From contig JAFGMO010000002.1 of NCBI GenBank assembly GCA_016927475.1, forward strand, positions 120,969-184,968: a DNA stretch of 64,000 bases. The letters are read 5' to 3'. Under the pieces are notes generated by a model. The model did no database searches and was not told the origin of the DNA. It worked only from the letters and a program-made list of their open reading frames with translations. Below are positions 8,287 through 16,981 of this stretch, piece after piece. Positions within the stretch are counted from its first letter, which is position 1, and the number at the start of each line of letters is the position of its first letter. The DNA is from Candidatus Aminicenantota bacterium. Its GTDB lineage: Bacteria > Acidobacteriota > Aminicenantia > Aminicenantales > Aminicenantaceae. Both the position numbers and the translations under genes were made by a program.

Positions 8287-9281
8287 GAGGCAAAAAATTC
8301 AAAAAATGGCTCGGTCCTTATATTGATGGAGAGCTCCGACCCGAAGAACGTGAAATATTGGAAGCCCATCTCCATGAATGCCGCGAATGCAGAGAGGAGC
8401 TGGAATTTCTGAAAAACCTTTCCACTTTCTCAAGCAAACAGCCTGATATCCCGGATGAATCCCAATACTGGAACCTTTTTTCACAACGGGTAACATTCAG
8501 GATCGCAAAGACCCAACAAAAAAAAATATCTGCTGAAGGAGAACTTTTCAAGGATTCCTTCTTCACGCCCGAAAAAAACCTGGCAGCGAAGGCCGTTATT
8601 CTTCCCTTCACCATCGCCGCCCATGCCCTTCTCGCGCTTTTTCTGGTTATCTACCCTCTGCTTTCCACGGGAGATTTGCCTCGGATTGAAGTGTATACGG
8701 CTTTTCTCTCTCCCCCCCCACCACCTCCTCCTCCACCTCCGCCTCCGGCGAAAAGCCGTTCTTCCAGAACAAGGAAAACACGAATCAGACCCGTCCAGGC
8801 CCGCGCCAAAATGGAAGCCGGAAAGCTTTTGGCTCCCGTTGAAATTCCTGAAGAAATCGCAGAAGAAGAATTGTCCGATATAGGCGTCGAGGGGGGCGTT
8901 GAAGGAGGCGTCGAGGGAGGTGTCGTCGGCGGTGTTCTTGGAGGTGTTGTTGGCGGAGTGCTTGGCGGTGTCGTGGGAGAAGTTGAAGCGCCTGTAAGAG
9001 CTGTAGGAGAAATAACTCCCCCTAAACTCATTAAGCGGGTGAAACCCACATACCCCGAGATTGCCAGGCAGGCCAGGATTGAAGGCGTGGTAATCCTTGA
9101 AGCAACCACGGATGCTTACGGACGGGTTCAATCAATTAAAGTGCTGCGGTCTATTCCCCTACTCGATCAAGCAGCCATCGATGCCGTCCGCCAATGGGTT
9201 TATGAACCGATGATCATCAACGGCAAGCCGCGCGGGGTTATCTTCAATGTGACAGTCCGTTTTGAACTGGGAAAAAAATAA
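8283..9281 (+). CDS. Anti-sigma (zinc-finger) and TonB C-terminal domain fusion protein
   Basis: 332 residues joining two functions. Residues 1-45 form a ZAS-type anti-sigma domain with an HX3CX2C zinc motif (HLHECREC). A TM helix follows at about 105-125 (VILPFTIAAHALLALFLVIY), then a run of 12 prolines, a basic stretch, and a glycine/valine-rich repeat (GVEGG/GVVGG/GVLGG units, about residues 202-235). The end is a TonB C-terminal domain (PPKLIKRVKPTYPEIARQAR, EGVVILEATTDAYGRVQSIK, RQWVYEPMIINGKPRGV). It is translationally coupled to the sigma factor. The likely role is to hold the sigma factor at the membrane and release it on a periplasmic or outer-membrane signal sensed through the TonB part. 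No ExbB/ExbD is seen nearby. Confidence 0.85.
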   Translation: MRGKKFKKWLGPYIDGELRPEEREILEAHLHECRECREELEFLKNLSTFSSKQPDIPDESQYWNLFSQRVTFRIAKTQQKKISAEGELFKDSFFTPEKNLAAKAVILPFTIAAHALLALFLVIYPLLSTGDLPRIEVYTAFLSPPPPPPPPPPPPAKSRSSRTRKTRIRPVQARAKMEAGKLLAPVEIPEEIAEEELSDIGVEGGVEGGVEGGVVGGVLGGVVGGVLGGVVGEVEAPVRAVGEITPPKLIKRVKPTYPEIARQARIEGVVILEATTDAYGRVQSIKVLRSIPLLDQAAIDAVRQWVYEPMIINGKPRGVIFNVTVRFELGKK

Positions 9282-9326
9282 TACCTGTTATCGGCATTTT
9301 TTATGAATGAGACAGGCTCGCCTGCT

Positions 9327-10559
9327 TTATGAAACGATACGCACCCTAGTATCATGCGCAAGAGTGATGTGTCCGGAAATCGTGACTTTATCGCCCGGTT
9401 CCACTCCTTCCAGAATTTCAACGTATTGTTCATTTTCAAGACCGACATCAACATAATGCCACTTAGCAAGCTCGTCTTCTACAACAAAAACAAGCTTTCG
9501 GCCCATACGGACGACAATGGCGTCCTGGGGAACGAGAAGCCTATCTTTATAGATATCCGTTACAATCTCGGCATCGGCATGCATGCCGGGCTTTATCTCG
9601 CTACGGGGATTGGAGATTTCAATATAAATCTTGCAGGTTTTGTCCTCCGGATCCACAACGGGGCTGATGGCCTGGACAATCCCTTCGAAAATCCGTCCCG
9701 GATAGGCGCTGAAATGAAGGTTGGCCTTCCTCCCCGTTTGTATCTTGCTTATTTCGCTTTCCAGAATCATGGCTACAAACATAATCTTATTGATGTTGAC
9801 CAAGGTGAATACATCTGTTCCGGCAGAGATATATTCTCCGGGTGAAACCTTGATATCGCTTATGATTCCGGAAAAAGGCGCCCTGATCTTTGCCTTTTCA
9901 AGTCGAAGCTGGGCTTTTTTCACATTGATCTCAGCCTGCGTAAGCCCTTTTACCGAAGCCATAATTTCTTCTCTTTTTCCACCCAGATCAATCATGGACT
10001 TGAGATATTCTTCTTCCGCCTGCTCGAACTTTTCCAGGGATATGCTACCCTTCTGGAAAAGCCGGCGGACGTTTTCATATTTCTCTTCCGCTTCTTGCCG
10101 GAGGGCGTCATTATTTTGTCCGGCCGACGGCTGTTGTTCTCCAAACTGCTGTTCGAGCATCAACTCCGATAAAACTTTCAGCCTGTTCGTTTGAGCATTT
10201 TCCAAGTCCAGACGCAACTCTCGGTCGTCCAATTCCAAAAGGATATCTCCCTTTTGGACGCTCATGCTTTCTCTCACCGGAAGATGACTGATAAATCCCG
10301 ATTCTTCAGCTATCATCGCGATCTGAAGATTGGTTTTCGCTTCTCCCGGAGCTCTCAAACGCATGATAAGATCTCCTTTAAACGCATCGGCAACCTGGAC
10401 TTCTACGGGAGCATCACGAACTTTTTTGTTTTGAGAGTCATCATCCGAACCTTCCGAATCCGTTTTGGGCGACAAAACTTTAAAATAGACAACAACAGCT
10501 AAAGACACCGTCAGGATAACAATCAAAGATACAATCAGGAATTTTTTTGAGAATATCAT
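9327..10559 (-). CDS. Efflux RND transporter periplasmic adaptor (membrane-fusion protein)
   Basis: 410 residues. An N-terminal TM/signal anchor at 7-27 is followed by the lipoyl half-motif (GDLIMRLRAPGEAKTNLQIA; SVQKGDILLELDDRELRLDL). Next comes a long alpha-helical hairpin (about 115-210), the second lipoyl half (KAKIRAPFSGIISDIKVSPG), a beta-barrel, and a membrane-proximal domain ending GDKVTISG. This is the HlyD/AcrA adaptor fold that links an RND pump to an outer-membrane channel. It is on the same strand as the RND gene at 1-2402, but 6.9 kb of opposite-strand genes lie between them. It converges with the anti-sigma/TonB gene, leaving 45 bp. Confidence 0.92.
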   Translation of the reverse strand: MIFSKKFLIVSLIVILTVSLAVVVYFKVLSPKTDSEGSDDDSQNKKVRDAPVEVQVADAFKGDLIMRLRAPGEAKTNLQIAMIAEESGFISHLPVRESMSVQKGDILLELDDRELRLDLENAQTNRLKVLSELMLEQQFGEQQPSAGQNNDALRQEAEEKYENVRRLFQKGSISLEKFEQAEEEYLKSMIDLGGKREEIMASVKGLTQAEINVKKAQLRLEKAKIRAPFSGIISDIKVSPGEYISAGTDVFTLVNINKIMFVAMILESEISKIQTGRKANLHFSAYPGRIFEGIVQAISPVVDPEDKTCKIYIEISNPRSEIKPGMHADAEIVTDIYKDRLLVPQDAIVVRMGRKLVFVVEDELAKWHYVDVGLENEQYVEILEGVEPGDKVTISGHITLAHDTRVRIVS

Positions 10560-10685
10560 TTTGATCTAAGCTCCTTTTGCTGTAAACATTTCATTATAGA
10601 ATATCAAACGCTAAAAAATGCGCTGTCGTTTCATTTCCATATTATTAATGACGGTTTTAAAAGTCAACGTGTGTCAGGTAAATAT

Positions 10686-12893
10686 TCAGGAGGAGAGCTT
10701 TTCTAAAAAATCGCGGAAACTCTTGACGGAATCCAAATAATAGGGAGCCAGGGACTCACCATGTCCAATCTTCAGGGCAAACGATGAGGGCGGCAAAACC
10801 TTAAACATGTCCTCATCGGTCCAATCATCCCCGACGGCCAGAATGAAAGGCCATTCTCTTTGCATCAAAAATGATTCCAAAGCTCGTCCCTTATTCACTG
10901 CCATAAACCGGACCTCGATGATTTTATTCCCGTGCATCACCTGAAGATCGGTATTGGCTAGAAATTCATTCAGGTAATCAAAAAGCTCACGGGACCTGAT
11001 TTGTCCCAGCTCCGGATTTGCTTTCCGGTAGTGCCAGGCTAATCCGTAGTCTTTTTCCTCCAAGAAGGAACCAGGAACTGTTACTTCATATTGTTTGAAT
11101 ATCGGATACAACTCCTTTTTCCATTCATTTGAGAGAGGCCTTTCCATCTTCCATTTTTTTCGCGGATACTTCCTGATCCAGGCTCCGTGTTCGGCGATGA
11201 GCGAACAGGGAACATCATTCAGCCACTCCTGAAGCGTTTCTTTATCCCGCCCGCTGATGATGACCAAGGTATTTCCTGTGTTGCCGGCCAGACCTTTGAG
11301 AAGAGCGATCAGGGAATCATCAGGCGCGGCCAATTCGGGCCGTTGTGCGAAGGGAACAAGGGTACCGTCATAATCCAAAAGCAACAACCTGTTTTTTGCG
11401 CTTTTAAACGCGGAAAATATCTTATCTTCCCCCGCCATATCCAATTTTTTTCGTTTTTTTTCATCTTGCAGCCGTTTTACGCTTTTCAGGGATTCTATAA
11501 AATTCGACGTCCAATAATGCAGAGGGTAATCATGAATTCTTTTCCGCATCGATTTCATTCTCTTTTTCTGTTCCGCTTCATCTCCCTCAAGGGCGATTTC
11601 AAAAGCTTTTGCCAGCTCTTCCGTATGGTTGACATTCACCAGGATAGCTTCTCCCAACTCTGTCGCGGCTCCGGCCGCTTCACTGAGAATAAGGACACCG
11701 GTTTCATCTTTTTTTGCGGCTACATATTCTTTAGCTACCAGGTTCATACCATCCCTTATGGGAGTTACGACGGCCACATCGGCCAGCACATAATAAGGGA
11801 GGAGTTTTTCAAAAGGAAAAGATCGGTACATATAATGGACTGGAATCCATCCATGAAGACCGAAACGACCGTTTATGCGGCCCACCAACCTTTCCACTTC
11901 ATGGCGCAGGAGGAGATAGTCTTTGACCATTGTCCGGGATGGAACACAGATCATGATCATAACGACGTGACCGTGCTGCTCCGGATTTTGTTCCAGAAAA
12001 AGCTCAAAAGCTTTCAGCCTCTCCGGAATTCCTTTTGTATAATCCAGCCTGTCGACCGACAAGAAAATTTTGTATCGCGAAGTCTGAATATTGACACTGA
12101 GCTCGGCTGTATTCATCATGACCGATTTTTTAGCCAGGAGTTTTTCGACGCGATTTACATCAATCCCCATCGGGAAATTCCCCACTCTGACAGTCCGTTG
12201 ATCAATCGTGACCGACCCGAATTCATGCTCATAGCCCAACAGCCTCAAAACACTGCTCATAAAATGGCGTGCATATTCGTACGTATGAAATCCGATAAGG
12301 TCAGCTCCAAGCAAACCTTTGAGGACCTCTTTTCGCCAGGGAAGGACGCGAAAAATTTCCGATGACGGAAACGGAATATGCAAAAAAAAGCCGACCGTGC
12401 TCTCCGGATCGTGTTGACGGACTAAGCCCGGCAGAAGCATGAGATGATAATCATGGATCCAAATGATATCATGAGGCTGAATGACTTCGGACAGTTTTTG
12501 AAAAAATTTTTCATTGACCTCCTGGTATGTTTTCCATTCTGAAAGATCAAATTCACTCATGCTGGTGAAATAATGGAAAAGCGGCCAGATGGCCCTGTTG
12601 GAAAATCCGAAATAATATTTATCAATTTCCTTGCTGGATAAAAAAACAGGATAGCTGTTATGATCCCGAATCAGGATCTCTTCAATCGTTCGTTTCTCCT
12701 CCTGATTTTCCGGAATGAATCCCGGCCAGCCGACAAAAGCCACTTTTCCCTCTTTTTGAAAAGACTGAAAAGCGGTAGCAACCCCCCCTGGACTGCTTTG
12801 AATCTTGAGGATTTTATGTTTCCGGCGAATAGAAACGGGCAGTCGGTTGGAGACAACAACAATACGCTCTTTCTGCATTTTTTCGTATTTCAT
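10686..12893 (-). CDS. otsAB: Bifunctional trehalose-6-phosphate synthase/phosphatase (TPS-TPP fusion)
   Basis: 735 residues. The first ~480 are a GT20 trehalose-6-phosphate synthase, with VSNRLPVSI at the start, the SPGGVATAF loop, WIHDYHLMLLPGLVR, FFLHIPFPSSEIFRVLPW, VDRLDYTKGIPERL and DGMNLVAKEYVAAK. The rest is a HAD-type trehalose-phosphatase with the nucleophile motif LLLLDYDGTLVPF, the SGR motif, and a late GDDWTDEDMF metal-binding motif. Together they convert UDP- or another NDP-glucose plus glucose-6-phosphate to trehalose. Both active-site sets look intact. It is a single gene with no obvious operon partner. A second trehalose-type enzyme is at 19486-20700. Confidence 0.95.
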   Translation of the reverse strand: MKYEKMQKERIVVVSNRLPVSIRRKHKILKIQSSPGGVATAFQSFQKEGKVAFVGWPGFIPENQEEKRTIEEILIRDHNSYPVFLSSKEIDKYYFGFSNRAIWPLFHYFTSMSEFDLSEWKTYQEVNEKFFQKLSEVIQPHDIIWIHDYHLMLLPGLVRQHDPESTVGFFLHIPFPSSEIFRVLPWRKEVLKGLLGADLIGFHTYEYARHFMSSVLRLLGYEHEFGSVTIDQRTVRVGNFPMGIDVNRVEKLLAKKSVMMNTAELSVNIQTSRYKIFLSVDRLDYTKGIPERLKAFELFLEQNPEQHGHVVMIMICVPSRTMVKDYLLLRHEVERLVGRINGRFGLHGWIPVHYMYRSFPFEKLLPYYVLADVAVVTPIRDGMNLVAKEYVAAKKDETGVLILSEAAGAATELGEAILVNVNHTEELAKAFEIALEGDEAEQKKRMKSMRKRIHDYPLHYWTSNFIESLKSVKRLQDEKKRKKLDMAGEDKIFSAFKSAKNRLLLLDYDGTLVPFAQRPELAAPDDSLIALLKGLAGNTGNTLVIISGRDKETLQEWLNDVPCSLIAEHGAWIRKYPRKKWKMERPLSNEWKKELYPIFKQYEVTVPGSFLEEKDYGLAWHYRKANPELGQIRSRELFDYLNEFLANTDLQVMHGNKIIEVRFMAVNKGRALESFLMQREWPFILAVGDDWTDEDMFKVLPPSSFALKIGHGESLAPYYLDSVKSFRDFLEKLSS

Positions 12894-12969
12894 CCGCTGA
12901 AGATTGCTTTTTTCATATTGTAGCGGGGATATCCATTTTTTTCAAATTGAAGTTCAAGTTGTGAGATTA

Positions 12970-12986
12970 AATGATTACCGATCATT
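12970..12986. promoter_or_regulatory. Palindrome between otsAB and the DUF6599-like gene
   Basis: AATGAT (12970-12975) and ATCATT (12981-12986) form a dyad with a 5-bp spacer (TACCG) in the 167-bp gap between divergent genes. The placement would suit an operator. The arms are short, so chance occurrence is possible. Confidence 0.25.
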
Positions 12987-13060
12987 AAATGAAACAATCC
13001 GATCCCCCATTCCCCATGAAGTGTTTGGACAAAGGCATTTTTTTTATTTATACTTTATTC

Positions 13061-13960
13061 ATGGGAAAATCGATAAAAAAAGGAACGATCTCTCTGTTTT
13101 GTGTTTTGTCAGTCCTCATATCTTTTACACTGGGAGGAGACATGCAAAACCTTTATACATCGGTTCCTGATGAGATAAAAGGATGGGCCAAGCTGGGCGA
13201 AGATGAAGTATATAATCGGGAAACGCTTTTTGACTATATGAATGGAGGAGCCGAGGTCTATCTGGCCTTTGATTTCCGATGTGTATTTGTCCGTAAATAT
13301 TCAGGACCGGGCGAGAATGAGATATCCCTTGATATCTACGACATGGGCTCTTCCTCAGAGGCCTTTGGTATTTTTTCATGTGACCGCGAAGATGAAAGTA
13401 TTGGTATCGGCCAGGGATCAGAATTCGGACCGGGGCTGCTGCGTTTTTGGAAAGATAAATATTTTGTATCCGTCATGGCCATGGGAGACGAAAAACAAGC
13501 GGAGACAGCCATGATTGAATTGGCCAAGGCCGTTGAACGGATCATTCCGGATGAAGGAACAGAGCCTGAAATGTTACATATCCTTCCAAAAAAAGGACTC
13601 AGAAAAGATAAAATAAGCTATTTTCACAGTGTTATCAACTTAAATAACCGGTTTTTCATCGCCGGCGAAAATATCCTTCAACTTACGGACAAAACCGACT
13701 GTATATTTGCTGAATATTCTGAGAACAATCAGGATATGGGTTATCTCCTCGTTGTAAGGTATGAAACGGACAAAAAAGCCCAAACTGCGTTTCAATTTTT
13801 CCTTCAAGCATACATGCCTGAAGCAGCGGAAAAGGGAGAAATATTGTCGGAAGACGGCCAGTGGACGGTTTCCCGGCTTGTAGGGAATACGGTTCGGACC
13901 GTGTTTGAAGCCCGTGATAGAGATACGGCTTTAAAGATATTATCAGAGATAAAATCTTAG
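13061..13960 (+). CDS. Secreted DUF6599-like protein (first copy)
   Basis: With ATG at 13061 the product is 299 residues and opens with a signal peptide (KKGTISLFCVLSVLISFTLG). An upstream in-frame ATG at 12989 would add 24 residues ahead of the signal, so I prefer 13061; neither start has a good ribosome site. The conserved block is FDYMNGGAEVYLAFDF, SLDIYDMGSSSEAFGIFS and GPGLLRFWKDKYFVSVMA. It matches the protein at 48958 closely in order and wording (FDYMDGAGELYLSYEF, LLRIWSDDLYIRIMA). The DUF6599 label is from memory of the family, and its biochemical role is unknown to me. It is followed by a Tat-signal DUF362-type protein, as is the second copy. Confidence 0.7.
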   Translation: MGKSIKKGTISLFCVLSVLISFTLGGDMQNLYTSVPDEIKGWAKLGEDEVYNRETLFDYMNGGAEVYLAFDFRCVFVRKYSGPGENEISLDIYDMGSSSEAFGIFSCDREDESIGIGQGSEFGPGLLRFWKDKYFVSVMAMGDEKQAETAMIELAKAVERIIPDEGTEPEMLHILPKKGLRKDKISYFHSVINLNNRFFIAGENILQLTDKTDCIFAEYSENNQDMGYLLVVRYETDKKAQTAFQFFLQAYMPEAAEKGEILSEDGQWTVSRLVGNTVRTVFEARDRDTALKILSEIKS

Positions 13961-14063
13961 CTTGTATTATTCACGACCCAAGGGATTAGGCCGGTTCGGT
14001 TGCCCCTGGGTTGGGCCGGGTTGAAGCCCTGCCTGTAATACAGGTAAAAAGAAAGAGGCAACG

Positions 14064-14936
14064 ATGACGAAACTTTTAACGCGCAGGAATTTCATCAAAG
14101 GAAGTACGGTTGCAATTTTGGGAACTGCCGTCGGTTTCCCCATACAAAACGAGAAAAAATCGCGGGTAGTGTTGATCCGGCACGCCGATGCCGTGGATCA
14201 GAATTCCATGATAAATGGTGAGATTATTCAGCAGATGCTGGATGAAGCGGTGACGGTACTGCTGGAGACAAAAAATGCAGCCGAAGCTTATTCAAAGCTT
14301 GTCAAACCGGGAGAAGTTGTCGGGATAAAAAGCAATGTCTGGTCTTATCTGCCCACACCGCCGGAAGTGGAAAATGCCATCAAAACACGATTGATACAGG
14401 CAGGTATTCCTGAAGATAATATTGGAATCGACGATCATAATGTTAGAACGAATCCCATTTTTCAAAAAGCCACTTCTTTATTCAACGCCCGGCCTTTGAG
14501 GACACACTACCTTGCCGGAGTCAGCGGCTGTATAAAAAATTATATTATGTTCGCCCCTTCTCAACCGGCGCTCCACCCCAACAGTTGTGCGGACCTTGGA
14601 TCGGTATTCAAGCTGCCGATTGTCAAAGGAAAAACACGGCTTAATGTACTCTGTGCCCTGACGCCTCAGTTCCACGGACGCGGCCCTCACCATTTCAATC
14701 GCCGTTATGTTTGGAGTTATAAGGGATTGATCGTGGGGCAGGACCCCGTGGCCGTAGATGCCGTAGGGTTGAAACTGATCATGGCCAAAAGAACCGAAGT
14801 CCTGGGAAGAGCCAAAGCTCTTCCTCCGGTACCCAAACATATCGAAATAGCTGATAAAAAGCATGGAATAGGAAACAGTGATTTCAATAGGATTGAACTT
14901 TTCAAGTTGGGATGGAAGGAAGACATCCTAGTCTGA
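14064..14936 (+). CDS. Tat-signal DUF362-like protein (first copy)
   Basis: 290 residues. The N-terminus has a twin-arginine motif (TRRNFIKGS) and a short hydrophobic stretch (VAILGTAVGF), predicting folded export by the Tat system. The body resembles DUF362 proteins (VKPGEVVGIKSNVW, GCIKNYIMF, GKTRLNVLCAL, GLIVGQDPVAVDAVGLKLIM). No Fe-S ferredoxin motif is present. A close paralogue lies at 50004-50891, and both follow a DUF6599-like gene, so the pair looks like a functional unit. Folded export hints at a bound cofactor or metal, but none can be named. An AAAGAGG ribosome site precedes ATG 14064. Confidence 0.75.
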   Translation: MTKLLTRRNFIKGSTVAILGTAVGFPIQNEKKSRVVLIRHADAVDQNSMINGEIIQQMLDEAVTVLLETKNAAEAYSKLVKPGEVVGIKSNVWSYLPTPPEVENAIKTRLIQAGIPEDNIGIDDHNVRTNPIFQKATSLFNARPLRTHYLAGVSGCIKNYIMFAPSQPALHPNSCADLGSVFKLPIVKGKTRLNVLCALTPQFHGRGPHHFNRRYVWSYKGLIVGQDPVAVDAVGLKLIMAKRTEVLGRAKALPPVPKHIEIADKKHGIGNSDFNRIELFKLGWKEDILV

Positions 14937-14978
14937 TCATGCAAACTCAGAAAACAAGGCGGGATTAAGGATATCGAC

Positions 14979-16814
14979 ATGAAAAAATCAAAATTTTTCC
15001 TATTTGGCTTTCTTCTGACAGGATGGCTTCTCTGCCATAACGGGTTTTTATTCAGTGAAAACAAAGGGATTGAATACATCGGGAGCACTCTCTGGACCAA
15101 GGCCTTTGATGTTGAGATCAAAGGGCGATATGCGTTCTGCGCTTTTATCAACGGGATGGTCATCCTCGATATTTCTGATAAAAAAAACCCGGATTTTGTA
15201 TCGCAGCTTTATCTCGGCGGAGGAGCAAGTTTAGCCGTTTCAGAGAACCATGTTTACATCGCAGCCGGGAAAAAAGGACTTAAAACCGTTGATGCGGCAG
15301 ATCCCCGCCAGCCAAAATTGCTGGGTTCTCTTACCGCACCGGGAGAATCAAGGGATATCGTTGTTTCAGGAAAATATGTATTTCTTGCCAGTGGAGAAGC
15401 TGGGATAATTGTCGCGGACGTTGAAAATCCTTCATCTCCAAAAATCATCGCCTCGTTGGATACTCCGGGTTATGCCGAATCGGCCGTTTTGAACAACAAT
15501 TTGCTTTTTGTGGCCGATGGAGATGTTGGAATACACATCATTAATGGTGAAAATCCCGAATCTCCCGTTATGGTGAGCTCGTTTGACACCGATGGAAAAG
15601 CGGAAAGGATCGCCTTGTGCGGCGAATACGCTTTTGTAGCTGACGGCTACCCGGGAATCCAGATCCTGGGAATAAAAAATCCCGCCCATCCGGTTCTTTT
15701 AAAGACGTTTTCCACAGCCGGATATGCTCACAGTATTGATATAAAGGGAGACTATGCCTGCGTCGGCAATCTTTACGATGGAGGATTTCAGATATTCAAT
15801 ATCAGTGATCCAACAAATCCTTTGGAGACGGCCTGGCATAAATACACCATGTACAACGAAGGATGGGAGGTTAAAATCGACGGGGAATTCGCCTATATCG
15901 TGGACTACTTCGCCGGCGTACATATTCTTTCCATCCTGAATAAGCAAAAGCCCAGGACAACTGGAATTTATCGAACTCCCGGATCCGTCATCGCCGCGTC
16001 CGTATGGAATGACCATATATTTGCCGCATGCGATCTCTCCGGGCTGAGATCCATAGATTTCACGCATCCAAAAAACCCTATTCCTTCCGGCTCGGCGGGA
16101 TTTTTCAGAGGAGTTCACGGCATCACGGTTTCTGAAAATATTGTCAGTTACACCGACCGATGGACCTTGAGGACATTTGACGTATCCGACCCCAAAAAAA
16201 TGAAGCTCCTTCATTCCCTGCAGACACCCGGAGTAGCCAGGACGGTTGTCGTTCAGGAAAATTATGCTTATCTCACCGCTGATAATTCGGGATTTCATGT
16301 GATCGATCTGACAGACCCCGCATCAACAAAAATCGTGGGGAGTTTGGAAATGCCCGGTTTTGCCTATGGGTTGTGTGTGTCCGAAAATAAAGCTTATATT
16401 GCCAACGCAGACACGGGATTTCATATCATTGACATAACAGAAAAGAGGCAGCCAAAAGAACTGGGATCTCTGCGAACCCCGGGCCTGGCAACCGGAGTGA
16501 CGGTCAAAGGGGACCTTGCTTTTATTGCCGACGGACCCGAAGGGCTTCATATTGTTGACGTTTCCCATCCTAACACACCGACGATTATTTCCACATGTAT
16601 GTTGCCCAATGGTTACGCGACCGGAGCCGCCGTAAAAGAGAACTTTGTTTATGTTTCCGATGAAATAAAGGGCCTTATAAAAATCGACATCACCGACCCG
16701 AAAAAACCAAAAATCATCGATTCGTTCGAAACACCCGGGGAATCAACAGGATTGGTTTTATCCGGAGATTATATTCTGGTTTTTGATTCCTTCTCACTTC
16801 TCATTTTGAAGTAG
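14979..16814 (+). CDS. Secreted LVIVD-repeat beta-propeller protein
   Basis: 611 residues with a signal peptide (FFLFGFLLTGWLLCHNGFLF). About 13 copies follow of a ~43-residue repeat of the form [A/V]xVx[G]xYAFxADGxxGxxxxDxxDPxxPxxxGxxxTPGxA (e.g. YVFLASGEAGIIVADVENPS, AFIADGPEGLHIVDVSHPNT). This is the LVIVD repeat, found in exported or surface proteins and predicted to fold as beta-propellers, probably for binding. It starts 42 nt after the DUF362 gene on the same strand, so it may be the third member of that operon. The second DUF6599/DUF362 pair is followed by a different secreted repeat protein. Confidence 0.85.
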   Translation: MKKSKFFLFGFLLTGWLLCHNGFLFSENKGIEYIGSTLWTKAFDVEIKGRYAFCAFINGMVILDISDKKNPDFVSQLYLGGGASLAVSENHVYIAAGKKGLKTVDAADPRQPKLLGSLTAPGESRDIVVSGKYVFLASGEAGIIVADVENPSSPKIIASLDTPGYAESAVLNNNLLFVADGDVGIHIINGENPESPVMVSSFDTDGKAERIALCGEYAFVADGYPGIQILGIKNPAHPVLLKTFSTAGYAHSIDIKGDYACVGNLYDGGFQIFNISDPTNPLETAWHKYTMYNEGWEVKIDGEFAYIVDYFAGVHILSILNKQKPRTTGIYRTPGSVIAASVWNDHIFAACDLSGLRSIDFTHPKNPIPSGSAGFFRGVHGITVSENIVSYTDRWTLRTFDVSDPKKMKLLHSLQTPGVARTVVVQENYAYLTADNSGFHVIDLTDPASTKIVGSLEMPGFAYGLCVSENKAYIANADTGFHIIDITEKRQPKELGSLRTPGLATGVTVKGDLAFIADGPEGLHIVDVSHPNTPTIISTCMLPNGYATGAAVKENFVYVSDEIKGLIKIDITDPKKPKIIDSFETPGESTGLVLSGDYILVFDSFSLLILK

Positions 16815-16981
16815 CATTTTTCTTCGTCGGCTGATCTTCCTCGATAACAGCGTCATTGTTTTGCAGAAAACCTGCTTTTTTTATTCAACAACCTCCCATG
16901 CTCAACTTTTTATCATCATTTTCCGTCTCTTAATATATACCGGGATGTTCTTTAACCTTCGAGATAGGAAGGAAGGCATAT

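Noticed and set aside
8651..9109. Minus-strand ORF rich in Thr-Pro-Pro-Ser repeats
   Set aside because: Antisense image of the Gly-Val repeat in the anti-sigma/TonB gene.
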